A DNA stretch of 64,000 bases from an uncultured Eubacterium sp. (GTDB lineage: Bacteria > Bacillota > Clostridia > Lachnospirales > Lachnospiraceae): contig CAMWXD010000010.1 of assembly GCA_947178105.1 (NCBI GenBank), positions 1 through 64,000 of the forward strand. The letters are read 5' to 3'. Every line of letters starts with the position of its first letter. The stretch's first letter is position 1. A program made the translations under genes and the position numbers. The notes below the pieces were generated by a model that was not told the DNA's origin, ran no database searches, and saw only the letters and a program-made list of their open reading frames with translations. Positions 55,590-64,000 of this stretch are shown here, piece after piece.

Positions 55590-56638
55590 CTTATCTGATT
55601 GGAGCACTTGTTGGAGCGCTTTTTCCAATGCTGTATTTTGTTTCCTTTATCTGACGTTGTTTCTTAAAAAATCTTTTGTATACAAAAACGAAAACAGATA
55701 TCCTTTGTAACAAAGTTCTTTTGTACTTTAATTCCTTCTTGTAAAAACGAAAAGCCTGTTTCAAAGCATATGCCTTAAGCACTTTTGATAGCAATTCTGC
55801 AAGAAGCTTTCTCTTGTGAATAGCCGCGTTTTTGAATCAGTTCATAAACATACATGAAGTTCATCTCTGCTTTCCTTTCGCTTAATCCTTAGTATCTTGT
55901 ACAGTTATCTTTTGTACATGCCGGCTAGTGAACTAGGATTTCTCTTCTGTTTTTTAACAGCTTTTGTATGATCCTTACAAAGCTTCACTTTCGCTTTCCT
56001 TTATCTTTTGCTTGGACGTGAACCTTGTCCATATCTTGCGTATCTTAATAAATCTTTTGTATTTCAGTATGCTTGTTTTAGTATTTTTTAGTATTTTTCT
56101 GTTGGTATTTTTCTTTTCGGATTCTTCTTTTAGTATGCTTCTTTTAGGATTCTTCTTTTAGTATTCTTCTTTCGTCAATGAAATCTTTTCTTTTGTAAAA
56201 TATTTTGTATGAATTTTGTAAAAGTACTCCCAAAATGCCGGTCCCGCAATTTTGACTCCTAGCAAAGCTAGGTGGGTAACCTCAATGAAGCTTCTGCCTT
56301 CCACTGCGTAATGATGGCCTGACATCCACTCCAAAATTTTGGAATCCCATAAAAGAAAATGTAGGTTCAAAATAGCAGGTTATCGAACACCCCAGGAATG
56401 TACTTTTATTAAAATTGATTATACTCTACTATGTGCAGTATTGCAACAATTATTTACATACAAGATGATGTATTTTATGGTATTTTTGCTGGATTTTATT
56501 CCTGACTCTTTTGCCTTCGTCTCTGAAACCCCTTGAAAATCAAGGCTTCCAGGCACTTCATGTAATACCTGAACTCTTTTTATATCGTTAAAATTTTTTT
56601 GAAGCGCTTCTGGTACGTCTGCTTTCTTCATACGCCAA
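55590..56638. other. AT-rich gene-poor stretch
   Basis: About 1.05 kb between the SpoIID gene and the pckA terminator. It is very T-rich on the plus strand, with recurring CTTTTGTA-type words. Small minus-strand frames at 55591-55794 (Lys-rich), 56158-56370 (begins MNLHFLLWDSKILEW) and 56419-56631 (begins MKKADVPEALQKNF) have some protein-like character but no strong ribosome sites; they may be decayed genes. A CCTAGC-AAA-GCTAGG hairpin lies at about 56258-56272. I see no RNA gene I can name. Confidence 0.5.
56090..56171 (-). repeat. Imperfect 14-bp tandem repeats
   Basis: On the minus strand about six units fit AATMCNAAAAGAAR (for example AATACTAAAAGAAG, AATCCTAAAAGAAG, CATACTAAAAGAAG). The length is not a multiple of three and no frame stays open through them, so they are probably non-coding. 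Confidence 0.6.
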
Positions 56639-56677
56639 GAGCGTGCCTAAAATCCATCTTGTGATTTCAGGCACGCT
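56639..56677 (-). terminator. Terminator after pckA
   Basis: GAGCGTGCCT (56639-56648) pairs with AGGCACGCTC (56668-56677), with AAATC/GATTT pairs inside. It lies about 50 bases past the pckA stop. Confidence 0.75.
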
Positions 56678-56725
56678 CCTGGAAACAAGTTTCAAAACTG
56701 CAAGCGATAAGATCCGAATTTGCAA

Positions 56726-58432
56726 TTATAAGGAGTTCGCCTGCTCTACGACTTTCTGAATCGCTTCAGCCGCATCCGCAGGAAGCTTGTTAAATCCTCC
56801 TTCTTTTGTATCCAGTTCCTTCACGTTGTTCAGGCGGTCTGTCATACGTGCCTTCATCTGCCCTACATAATCCTTGTCAGACAGGTCAGGGACAAAGCCT
56901 TCCCACTCGAAGATCTCAATATCTGTAAATGGCCCCCAAGGCTTGAATTCCGCCCTGTTTTCCACGATTGCTTCCAGAATGCCCAGAGTATCCTTTGGCT
57001 GTACCTTCTTGCCCATGAAGTCGCCTGTGTTGATAATGTAGCAGTCTACGTTTTTCTCAGCAACGAGCTTTTTAAACTTCTCATAATCGTGTACAAGCGG
57101 ATACGTACGGAACGGGTTTGCATACGGCTCGATGACAAGTGCGTTCGGGTCTACGCCAGGAGCAAGCCTTTCTGCGGTTGACCTCTTTGTAGCGAGCGTT
57201 GCGCCCATAACAGAAGCCAAAGAAGCTCCTTTTAATTTTACAACCGGCGGAAGCGTCTGGTCTTTCATAATCCAGAAAATAGCGTTTACCGGGCTGTCAA
57301 TCTTATCTACGCGGTTTGGCGACCACAGCTTGGACTTAATGGCGCGTCCATTGCCGTTGCGGATATCTTCGGTTACAAGTACAACCTTGCCGTCTTCATC
57401 CAATGTTGCGGAACAGTTCTGTGCGGTTAACAGGAACTTGTTGTCTTCACATGCCGTAGGATAATCTGCGGTCTTGTCAAAATACGTCGGCTCTAATGCG
57501 ATGGATGCGCAGGTGTCGGTGTTGATGACAAAAGCGTCGTCATGAAGTACTTTAATAGAAGGATATTTGCCGTCATGCTTTGCGTGTGTCAGTGTGGATT
57601 TGCCGGAGCCTGACAGGCCGAATACCGCTGCTACATACTTGGAGCCGTCGTCGCGCGTATATTCTTTCTGGCCGCCGTGGCAGGATGCATAGCCGTTACG
57701 GTTGGCGATCGCCCATGCCAGCGTTAACGTACCCTTCTTATGCTCGCCAAAATATCTCATGCCAAGGATTGCAGCACAGTTCGTATCGGTATTGAAGTAG
57801 CACAAGCACTTGCCGTCGCATACGTCTGTCTGGTCAGAACCAGTCCACTGCGGGTCGGAGAAAATGTAAACATCCGGTTCATTTCCGTTGCCCACCGGCA
57901 CGGACTGCTTATACATCTTTGTATAAGTGTCATTCATATACTGGAAGTTCAGCATCCAGTTATACAGGATATTTTCTTCCCCCTTTGGAATCAGAAGGTG
58001 TGCTTTTACCATAAATTCAGGATCAAGCCCGATAAATACCTGTGCATGGTACATAGTCTTCCAGCGCGTATCGTATACAGCGTCCATTAAGATCTTGTCA
58101 AGCTTTGCACAGTCTGTGCCTTCTTTGCCTGTAATCCTTCTTGCAGCCGCATAACGTCCGGTAATGGAGCCGTCGTTAAATAACAGCACTTTTGCTTCCG
58201 GCTCTAAGCCGATTTCTTCTGCTTTGTACACCGGCATATCGGTTACAACGGTTCCAGGCGAATTTTTAGCCAGCTCATAAGCTTCCCGCAGCGTGTTTAC
58301 TTTTACGACGTTATTGCCGTAAAACGGAGCCTCGATGATCGCGCGTGTATTCGTCACCGGAGAGCTTGCTTTTGGGAAACCTACCTTATTCGGGCCGATT
58401 TCAGTTCTTGGGTAAAAGGCTTTTGTTGACAT
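56726..58432 (-). CDS. pckA: ATP-type phosphoenolpyruvate carboxykinase
   Basis: This 568-residue enzyme interconverts oxaloacetate and PEP with ATP/ADP. The P-loop kinase-1a motif is VFGLSGSGKST at about 278, the metal-site segment VLHDDAFVI follows, and the C-terminal adenine-loop region is present. In gut clostridia the reaction often runs toward oxaloacetate to conserve ATP. A GGAGG-type site (AAAAGGAGGAAAATATAA) precedes the start at 58432. It is divergent from citrate synthase, and the shared 346-base gap is AT-rich and holds their promoters; I saw no other feature there. Confidence 0.95.
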   Translation of the reverse strand: MSTKAFYPRTEIGPNKVGFPKASSPVTNTRAIIEAPFYGNNVVKVNTLREAYELAKNSPGTVVTDMPVYKAEEIGLEPEAKVLLFNDGSITGRYAAARRITGKEGTDCAKLDKILMDAVYDTRWKTMYHAQVFIGLDPEFMVKAHLLIPKGEENILYNWMLNFQYMNDTYTKMYKQSVPVGNGNEPDVYIFSDPQWTGSDQTDVCDGKCLCYFNTDTNCAAILGMRYFGEHKKGTLTLAWAIANRNGYASCHGGQKEYTRDDGSKYVAAVFGLSGSGKSTLTHAKHDGKYPSIKVLHDDAFVINTDTCASIALEPTYFDKTADYPTACEDNKFLLTAQNCSATLDEDGKVVLVTEDIRNGNGRAIKSKLWSPNRVDKIDSPVNAIFWIMKDQTLPPVVKLKGASLASVMGATLATKRSTAERLAPGVDPNALVIEPYANPFRTYPLVHDYEKFKKLVAEKNVDCYIINTGDFMGKKVQPKDTLGILEAIVENRAEFKPWGPFTDIEIFEWEGFVPDLSDKDYVGQMKARMTDRLNNVKELDTKEGGFNKLPADAAEAIQKVVEQANSL

Positions 58433-58778
58433 TTATATTTTCCTCCTTTTAAGATAATTGAATTAGATAATTTGAGATGGAACTTTCAAATCAATTTGAA
58501 AAAATTCACTAACTTAAACTATACACTATGTGATTTTTTTGTCAATCTTTTTTTCTATAAAACCTGCAAAAATAAAAATCATGCAGGATTTTACCGCTGC
58601 TGCATGTAGAAAATCCCTGTCCCTGTACTCTATTGTAATCGATTTTGACAAAAAAATCCATCCCTTTGATTCATTAATTTTTTATGAATAATGTAAAAAC
58701 TTATGGAATATTCATATTTTTTCTTGTTTTCCGGTTTTAGTTTGTGTTAAGATAGGTGGCAGACAGGAGGTATGATTT

Positions 58779-60155
58779 ATGAAAGAAAACGAATTTTCCA
58801 GGATCACACCTGAACTCCAGCGTCTTGCCTGCTTAAGCGAGCGGCATTTTACGATTGACCCTTCCTTGTACAACAAATACGATGTCAAGCGCGGCCTGCG
58901 TGACATCAACGGCAAGGGTGTGCTGGTCGGTTTGACTGAGATTTCAGAAGTGTGCGCTACAAAAAGGGATGGAGACCAGATCATTCCTGCTGATGGTGAG
59001 TTGTTTTACCGCGGATATAATGTCAGGGACATTATTGCCGGACTCGGGCCGGATAACCATTTCGGTTTTGAAGAAAGCGCGTTCCTTTTAATTTTCGGCA
59101 AGCTTCCTACCAAGGCAGAATTAGCAGAATTCACTGGCCTGCTCTCTTACTACCGCTCCCTGCCGACAAGCTTTGTACGCGATATCATTATGAAAGCTCC
59201 AAGCCGTGATATGATGAATACGCTTGCGCGGAGCGTTCTCACCCTTTACTCTTATGATAACAAAGCAGACGATATCAGCGTGCCGAATGTCCTGCGCCAA
59301 TGTATGCAGCTAATCAGCCTTTTCCCGCTGCTGTCTGTTTACGGCTACCAGGCATACCGGCATTATCACGATGGTGATAGCCTGTTTATCCACAAGCCAT
59401 TGTCTGAGCTGTCCACAGCAGAGACGATCCTGCATATCCTGCGCCCGGACAGCAAGTATACGCCGTTAGAGGCAAAATTGCTGGACATTGCCCTGATTTT
59501 GCATATGGAACACGGCGGCGGCAATAACTCTACTTTTACAACGCATCTTGTATCGTCTTCCGGTACGGATACTTATTCGGTCATTGCAGCGTCGATCGGA
59601 TCTTTAAAAGGCCCAAGGCACGGCGGCGCCAACATCAAGGTCGTACAGATGTTTGAAGACATGAAAGAAAAGCTGTCAGACTGGGCGGATGAAGACGAGG
59701 TACGGACGTACTTAAAAGCAGTCCTCCATAAAGAAGCCTTTGACCATGCCGGCCTTATTTATGGTATGGGGCACGCCGTTTATTCGCTCTCCGACCCGCG
59801 TGCGCGGATTTTCCGCTCTTATGTAGAGCGTCTTTCCATTGAAAAAGGATATACGGAAGAGTTTGCGCTCTACTCGCTTGTAGAACGCCTTGCGCCTAAA
59901 GTGATTGCAGATGAACGCAAGATCTATAAAGGCGTCAGCCCGAACGTGGATTTTTACAGCGGGTTTGTATACCGGATGCTCGACCTGCCGCTGGAGCTGT
60001 ACACGCCGATCTTTGCGATTGCCCGTATTGCCGGCTGGAGCGCCCACAGGCTTGAAGAGATCTCCTATAACGGGCGGATTATGCGCCCTGCTTATATGAG
60101 CGTATCAAACCGCAGGGATTATATACCGATGGATGCACGTGTAAACGAGCTGTAG
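58779..60155 (+). CDS. Citrate synthase
   Basis: This 458-residue enzyme condenses oxaloacetate and acetyl-CoA. The catalytic residues lie in HMEHGGGNNSTF, GMGHAVYSLSDPRA and NVDFYSGFVYRML. A longer N-terminal segment (about 50 residues, ending NKYDVKRGLRDINGKGVLVG) is typical of the clostridial form. GGAGGT lies about 7 bases upstream. With isocitrate dehydrogenase it should supply 2-oxoglutarate. Paralogues acting as methylcitrate synthase cannot be excluded. A terminator follows. Confidence 0.93.
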   Translation: MKENEFSRITPELQRLACLSERHFTIDPSLYNKYDVKRGLRDINGKGVLVGLTEISEVCATKRDGDQIIPADGELFYRGYNVRDIIAGLGPDNHFGFEESAFLLIFGKLPTKAELAEFTGLLSYYRSLPTSFVRDIIMKAPSRDMMNTLARSVLTLYSYDNKADDISVPNVLRQCMQLISLFPLLSVYGYQAYRHYHDGDSLFIHKPLSELSTAETILHILRPDSKYTPLEAKLLDIALILHMEHGGGNNSTFTTHLVSSSGTDTYSVIAASIGSLKGPRHGGANIKVVQMFEDMKEKLSDWADEDEVRTYLKAVLHKEAFDHAGLIYGMGHAVYSLSDPRARIFRSYVERLSIEKGYTEEFALYSLVERLAPKVIADERKIYKGVSPNVDFYSGFVYRMLDLPLELYTPIFAIARIAGWSAHRLEEISYNGRIMRPAYMSVSNRRDYIPMDARVNEL

Positions 60156-60172
60156 ATACTGCCAGAACAAAT

Positions 60173-60211
60173 AAAGCGGCTGTCGCGCTAAGGAAGTGCG
60201 GCAGCCGCTTT
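60173..60211 (+). terminator. Terminator after citrate synthase
   Basis: AAAGCGGCTG (60173-60182) pairs with CAGCCGCTTT (60202-60211), with an inner CGC/GCG, then TTT. It lies 18 bases beyond the stop. Confidence 0.85.
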
Positions 60212-60268
60212 TTCGATTTGTACACAAATGCCTTCTTTGGAGCTCCTGACAGAGTTTTGCGCACAAAT

Positions 60269-60613
60269 CTACATATGCGCTTCTTTTACTTCGCGCAGTT
60301 TTTTTACATACCAGGCGCAGACGATTAAAAAGCATACGATACTGATAAGGTCTACGTACATGATTCGGATGACATAGTTGTTCAGCATGTCCATAATGCC
60401 GTAGAGGCAAATCATGATCCCAAACAAGATGGTTGGCTGGTACATCTTGTCGCAGAAGGCTTCCCTGTTTTTGATTTTTGACTGCTCCTGCTTTGGTATA
60501 AGGATTGCAGAAGGGATTCCTGTTTTTTTCATGCGCAATGCGCTAAACAGCGCGTCAGCGCCCAGAATCAGGATAATGATATCGAACACAAGTACGACAA
60601 TTTCTGATGACAT
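60269..60613 (-). CDS. Small membrane protein of unknown function
   Basis: This 114-residue protein has three hydrophobic stretches (about 3-22, 60-78 and 82-102) and a basic loop (MKKTGIPSAILIPKQEQSKIKNRE). Both N and C termini are short. It looks like a real inner-membrane protein by composition and by the GGAAGGAAAAAAAG-type site near the start. I do not recognise a named family. It stands between two rightward units. Confidence 0.7.
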   Translation of the reverse strand: MSSEIVVLVFDIIILILGADALFSALRMKKTGIPSAILIPKQEQSKIKNREAFCDKMYQPTILFGIMICLYGIMDMLNNYVIRIMYVDLISIVCFLIVCAWYVKKLREVKEAHM

Positions 60614-60798
60614 TCTTTTTTTCCTTCCTGATTTTTTTAATGCTTGTTTTATTGTTCTTTTTTGCTATTATAATCGTTCCTGGAGCACTTCGCAACAAAT
60701 TTAGCGGCTTTTTTATGATTTCTTCCAAATTTTCCATTGCATAATTTGTATTTATCTTGTAAAATTTAAGTATAAGGTTGAAAAAGGAGTGTATCATT

Positions 60799-61173
60799 AT
60801 GTTATTATCTGAATCCAAAATTTTAATCGGGGATGATTCAATTCTGGCGCGGAAACAATTAAAAGATATATTATCAGAGCTTGGTGCAACTCATTATATA
60901 GAAGCTGCAAACGGACAAGAAGCAATCGATAAATATAATGAAGAACCGGCAGATATTGTATTCCTGGATATTGTGATGCCTGTCAAGGACGGTGTGACCG
61001 CTACAAGGGAGATCATGGCGCAGCATCCCTCAGCAGTGATTATTATTGCTTCGTCCATCGGCACGAAGGAACAGCTTAAAAATGCGATAGAAGCCGGCGC
61101 AAAGGACTTTATCCAGAAGCCTTTCTCGGTGCACAATATTCAACGGATCGTGGAAGCACGTTTTGATCACTAA
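60799..61173 (+). CDS. CheY-like single-domain response regulator
   Basis: The ATG at 60799 follows AAGGAG by 9 bases. The 124-residue receiver has ILIGDDSILARKQLK, the phospho-Asp in VFLDIVMP, the switch Ser in IIASSIG and the Lys in FIQKPFS. There is no output domain, so it works by phosphotransfer and protein contact. The CheX-type gene follows after 15 bases. The pair likely forms a phosphorelay with its own phosphatase. Confidence 0.93.
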   Translation: MLLSESKILIGDDSILARKQLKDILSELGATHYIEAANGQEAIDKYNEEPADIVFLDIVMPVKDGVTATREIMAQHPSAVIIIASSIGTKEQLKNAIEAGAKDFIQKPFSVHNIQRIVEARFDH

Positions 61174-61188
61174 AAAGGGAGACAATCT

Positions 61189-62076
61189 ATGTATACACAA
61201 TTTTTTGGTAATTTTCTTTTAACACGCAACATTGTAACACCGGAACAGCTCATTGCGGCTATTGACAAGGAAGGCACCAGCCATATCAAGCTGGGTACGC
61301 TTGCTATGTATCACAATCTGATGACAGCCAATGAAATTGATGATGTTGTCGTGGCGCAGACACACGAAGACAAGCCGTTCGGCGAGCTTGCAGTCGAGCG
61401 CAAGTATCTGACCGAAGACCAGGTAAACCATCTCTTATCTGAGCAAAGCCCGGAGTACCTGCTGCTTGGCCAGGTTTTGATTGAACAGGGCATTATTTCC
61501 AATGCAGACCTGGAAGACTTGATTATTGATTATGAATCGGAGCATGAGATCTATGACCTGGATATCCAGGTAGACCAAAAGGAACAGGTTACAAAGCTGA
61601 TCCGCCACTACTTCAAGATTGAAGATATGCAAAACAGCGACCTGTATGAATCATACCTGACACTGCTTTTTAATAATCTGATCCGGTTTATCGGGGCGGA
61701 CTTTACCCCAATGACGCCGGTACGCTGCGAAGAATTTGCGACACAGTTTGGCATCTCGCAGCATATTAACGGGCAATACGATATCGTCACAGGGCTTGAC
61801 ATGAGCTGCGATATGGCGGTTGAGTTTGCTTCCCGCTATGCGATGGATACGTTTACCGAATTCGACGAATATGTGCAGGCTTCGCTGGAAGACTTTTTAA
61901 ATCTGCACAATGGGCTGTTTACTGTAAATATGTCCAATAATTATTCAGTAGAATTGCAGTTGTCTCCGCCGGAGGTTCATGATGAAGCGCTGGTTGACTT
62001 GTCGCCGGATGCTGTGTCTTATCTGTTTCCGGTTTTGTATCCGTTTGGGACGATTTACTTCCTGCTTAGCTTTTAA
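61189..62076 (+). CDS. MshEN-type plus CheX-type phosphatase protein
   Basis: This 295-residue protein has an N-terminal region (about 1-115) with two copies of a helical motif (FGELAVERKYLTEDQVNHLL, LLGQVLIEQGIISNADLEDL) like the MshEN/GspE-N nucleotide-binding fold. The C-terminal region (about 140-295) is CheX-like, with SLEDFLNLHNGLFTV at the place of the E/DxxN catalytic helix. MshEN domains can bind c-di-GMP; a PilZ receptor also occurs in this window. It should dephosphorylate the CheY encoded just upstream. Confidence 0.78.
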   Translation: MYTQFFGNFLLTRNIVTPEQLIAAIDKEGTSHIKLGTLAMYHNLMTANEIDDVVVAQTHEDKPFGELAVERKYLTEDQVNHLLSEQSPEYLLLGQVLIEQGIISNADLEDLIIDYESEHEIYDLDIQVDQKEQVTKLIRHYFKIEDMQNSDLYESYLTLLFNNLIRFIGADFTPMTPVRCEEFATQFGISQHINGQYDIVTGLDMSCDMAVEFASRYAMDTFTEFDEYVQASLEDFLNLHNGLFTVNMSNNYSVELQLSPPEVHDEALVDLSPDAVSYLFPVLYPFGTIYFLLSF

Positions 62077-62130
62077 TATGCAGATCTTATGTATTCTCAT
62101 AAAGCAGACAAGGATCCTTTTACATAAAAA

Positions 62131-62165
62131 ATTCCTGATAAATGGGTTATCAGGAATTTTTTTTA
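62131..62165. terminator. Convergent rho-independent terminator
   Basis: ATTCCTGATAA, loop ATGGG, TTATCAGGAAT, then eight T. It serves the CheX gene and, with its A-rich 5' side, the converging thrC transcript. Confidence 0.9.
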
Positions 62166-62171
62166 TGCTTT

Positions 62172-63659
62172 TTACAGGCCCAAAAATTTTTTTACCGCAT
62201 CCTGCATCTGGCTTGCCTCGCATTCTGTCTGGTGGAGCACCTTTGCAGAGCGGATCTCTTCGATTGCCTGCGGTACTTTTACCTTTGCGATTTTGCTTAG
62301 CTCGTCTGCCAGCTCAAAATCACCCTTTTCGTTAGAGACCGGGTCGATGGCGTTCATAACGCTCCTTGTAAACTTAAACGGGCTTGCAGTCGATACGATC
62401 ACCGTTTTTGTCTGGTCTTTTGTCTGCTCCTGGTATTTGCGGTATACGCTGGCTGCAACGGCTGTATGGGTGTCCAGTACATATCCGGTATGTTTATACA
62501 GCTTACGGATCGTATCAGCCGTCTCCTGTTCGCTTGCGTAATTGCCGTAAAAGTCGTCCAGCTTTGCCATCATATCCGGGGTAATCTCATAAACGCCTTC
62601 TTCGGCGAGCCGCTTCATAAACGCCGCGTTTTTTGCTGCATCATTTCCTGCAATCCTGTAAATAAGGCGCTCCAGGTTGCTGGAAATAAGAATATCCATA
62701 GATGGCGAGGAAGTTAACAAAAACTCCCGGTTTTTATTGTAAGCGCCTGTCGTAAAAAAGTCATAGAGCACTTTGTTTTCATTGGACGCGCAGATTAATT
62801 TTGCAATCGGAAGCCCCATGTTTTTGGCATAGTAAGCGGCAAGAATATTTCCAAAATTGCCGGTTGGGACAGTCACGTTGATGCTTTCGCCGTCCTGAAT
62901 CTCTCCTTTTGCAAGTAATCTTGCATAAGCATACACATAATAGACAATCTGCGGCACTAAGCGACCGATATTAATCGAATTCGCAGAAGAAAACTGGTAA
63001 CCATGCCCTGCCAGCTCCCTGGCAAGATCTTTGTCTGCAAACATCTGCTTTACGCCTGACTGCGCTTCGTCAAAATTGCTATGAATGCCTACCACATGCG
63101 TATTCGCACCCTTTTGCGTAACCATCTGCTTTTCCTGGATCGGGCTGACCCCGTTTTTTGGATAAAATACAATAATCTTTGTCCCCGCTACGTCTGCAAA
63201 CCCTGCCAAAGCTGCTTTCCCAGTGTCCCCTGAAGTCGCGGTTAAAATGACAATCTCGTTTTTTACATGATTTTTCTTTGCAGAGGTCGTCAGAAGGTGC
63301 GGCAGGATCGAAAGCGCCATATCTTTAAACGCAATCGTTGCACCGTGAAACAGCTCCAGGTAGTATGCGCCGTCTGCGCTGACAAGGGGCGCAATTTCTT
63401 CCGTATCAAATTTACTGTCGTAAGCAGCGCGGATACAGCCTTTTAACTCTTCTTCGGTAAAATCTGTCAAAAACAGCTTCATCACAGCGTATGCCGTTTC
63501 CTGGTAAGTCATCCCGGAAAGTTCTTTTAGGCTGACGTCAAGCGCCGGGATTTTTTCCGGCACAAATAAGCCTCCGTCCTCTGACAAGCCTTTTAACACA
63601 GCTTGTGAAGCAGTTACTTTTACATTTGTATCCCTCGTACTTGCATACATTAACTCCAT
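62172..63659 (-). CDS. thrC: Threonine synthase
   Basis: This 495-residue PLP enzyme makes threonine from phosphohomoserine. The PLP Lys is in FHGATIAFKDMALS and the phosphate loop in TATSGDTGKAALAG. The first residues (MELMYASTRDTNVKVTASQAVLKGLSEDGGLFVP) are typical of the long ThrC class. The ATG at 63659 has AGAGG 8 bases upstream; a start at 63677 is possible. No hom or thrB is adjacent. Confidence 0.95.
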   Translation of the reverse strand: MELMYASTRDTNVKVTASQAVLKGLSEDGGLFVPEKIPALDVSLKELSGMTYQETAYAVMKLFLTDFTEEELKGCIRAAYDSKFDTEEIAPLVSADGAYYLELFHGATIAFKDMALSILPHLLTTSAKKNHVKNEIVILTATSGDTGKAALAGFADVAGTKIIVFYPKNGVSPIQEKQMVTQKGANTHVVGIHSNFDEAQSGVKQMFADKDLARELAGHGYQFSSANSINIGRLVPQIVYYVYAYARLLAKGEIQDGESINVTVPTGNFGNILAAYYAKNMGLPIAKLICASNENKVLYDFFTTGAYNKNREFLLTSSPSMDILISSNLERLIYRIAGNDAAKNAAFMKRLAEEGVYEITPDMMAKLDDFYGNYASEQETADTIRKLYKHTGYVLDTHTAVAASVYRKYQEQTKDQTKTVIVSTASPFKFTRSVMNAIDPVSNEKGDFELADELSKIAKVKVPQAIEEIRSAKVLHQTECEASQMQDAVKKFLGL

Positions 63660-63698
63660 GGTTTTATCCTCTTTCATTTTATGATTAAATTATAGGTA

Positions 63699-63962
63699 TC
63701 ACAAATCCAGCTTGTATCCGCAAAAAGGGCAATAATCCGGCTTCCTGCCGCGGATAGACAGGCTTTTTTTACAGTGCGGGCATCTATAAAAGACAAGCGC
63801 CTGCACGATCCCGCCCAGCATCAGGAAAACGCCAAGAAAGGCGGCTGCATTTGCAAATATTACAGCTATACCGTAAGATGCAAGGCAAAGCCCGGTAAAT
63901 GCCAGCGCCGCTCCGCCCAGAATGCTGGCTGTTAATAAATAATAGCTTTTTTTATAGTCCAT
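63699..63962 (-). CDS. Small membrane protein with C-terminal zinc ribbon
   Basis: This 87-residue protein (start 63962; 63995 is an alternative giving 98) has two hydrophobic helices (about 11-32 and 35-56) followed by a zinc ribbon with CPHCKK and CPFCGY. It is a common type of clostridial small membrane protein with no known role. It lies 40 bases upstream of thrC on the same strand. Confidence 0.75.
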   Translation of the reverse strand: MDYKKSYYLLTASILGGAALAFTGLCLASYGIAVIFANAAAFLGVFLMLGGIVQALVFYRCPHCKKSLSIRGRKPDYCPFCGYKLDL

Positions 63963-64000
63963 GTTTGTCCCTGCCCTTTTTGTATATACTATCATTATTA

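Noticed and set aside
56240-56300. Possible c-di-GMP riboswitch (GCAAAGCTA and GGGTAACC words)
   Set aside because: Only isolated words match; the paired helices and the rest of the consensus are absent and no suitable gene follows.

Overview
The window looks like chromosomal DNA of an anaerobic Gram-positive Clostridia, most likely a Lachnospiraceae member. This rests on gene content and sequence flavour: Rex, PpcK-type carboxykinase, an EF-G-like paralogue, Bce-type transporter modules, BlaI/M56 pairs, SpoIID/LytB, a glycine/cysteine-rich HCB-type small protein, and PheS/PheT sequences of clostridial type. Nearly all genes have strong GGAGG-type ribosome binding sites. I saw no rRNA, tRNA, CRISPR array, insertion sequence or prophage.

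Layout. 1-4.5 kb: a partial FtsK/SpoIIIE gene entering from the left edge, uppP, a TepA/ClpP-like protease and a DUF4143 ATPase. 4.5-15.2 kb: mostly leftward housekeeping genes (glgA, yebC, CorC-like, mazF, alr, nnrE-nnrD fusion, rex, ABC-F, NADP isocitrate dehydrogenase). 15.3-20 kb: small proteins (a Cys/Gly-rich one behind a sigma-K-like promoter), an ECF sigma/anti-sigma pair and a hemerythrin-CheX-REC fusion. 20-28 kb: a 21-repeat leucine-rich-repeat secreted protein, leuS, an InlB-repeat protein and an EF-G-like GTPase. 28-31 kb: tyrA-aroA rightward. 31-37 kb: signalling genes (PilZ; a two-component system whose kinase carries a dead CPBP-protease-like domain; a BlaI/M56 pair with a clear operator). 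37-43 kb: a glycan locus (GH43, GH5, GPH symporter, divergent AraC regulator).

42.9-51.3 kb is the most unusual part. A leftward array bceR-bceS-bceA-bceB-pheS'-pheT'-queA joins a peptide-antibiotic sensing and detoxification module to a reduced phenylalanyl-tRNA synthetase-like pair. The PheS-like start codon overlaps the bceB stop (ATGA). A perfect TTACA-N4-TGTAA palindrome, matching the reported BceR-type operator, lies upstream of bceA. PheS' has lost the motif 2 and motif 3 arginines and about 35-40 residues of the catalytic core but keeps the FPF amino-acid pocket. PheT' has lost the EMAP-like tRNA-binding domain and the core of the B3/B4 editing domain. Both frames are intact, which argues for a repurposed protein pair rather than decay. 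This is my main candidate for an undescribed system; its function is unknown.

51.4-64 kb: an AT-rich hypothetical gene, a lone BlaI-type repressor, a BrkB/YihY membrane protein, SpoIID/LytB, a 1.2 kb AT-rich gene-poor stretch, pckA, citrate synthase, a CheY plus MshEN-CheX pair, thrC and a zinc-ribbon membrane protein. Citrate synthase, isocitrate dehydrogenase and PEP carboxykinase fit a partial TCA pathway feeding glutamate synthesis and anaplerosis; no aconitase is seen here.
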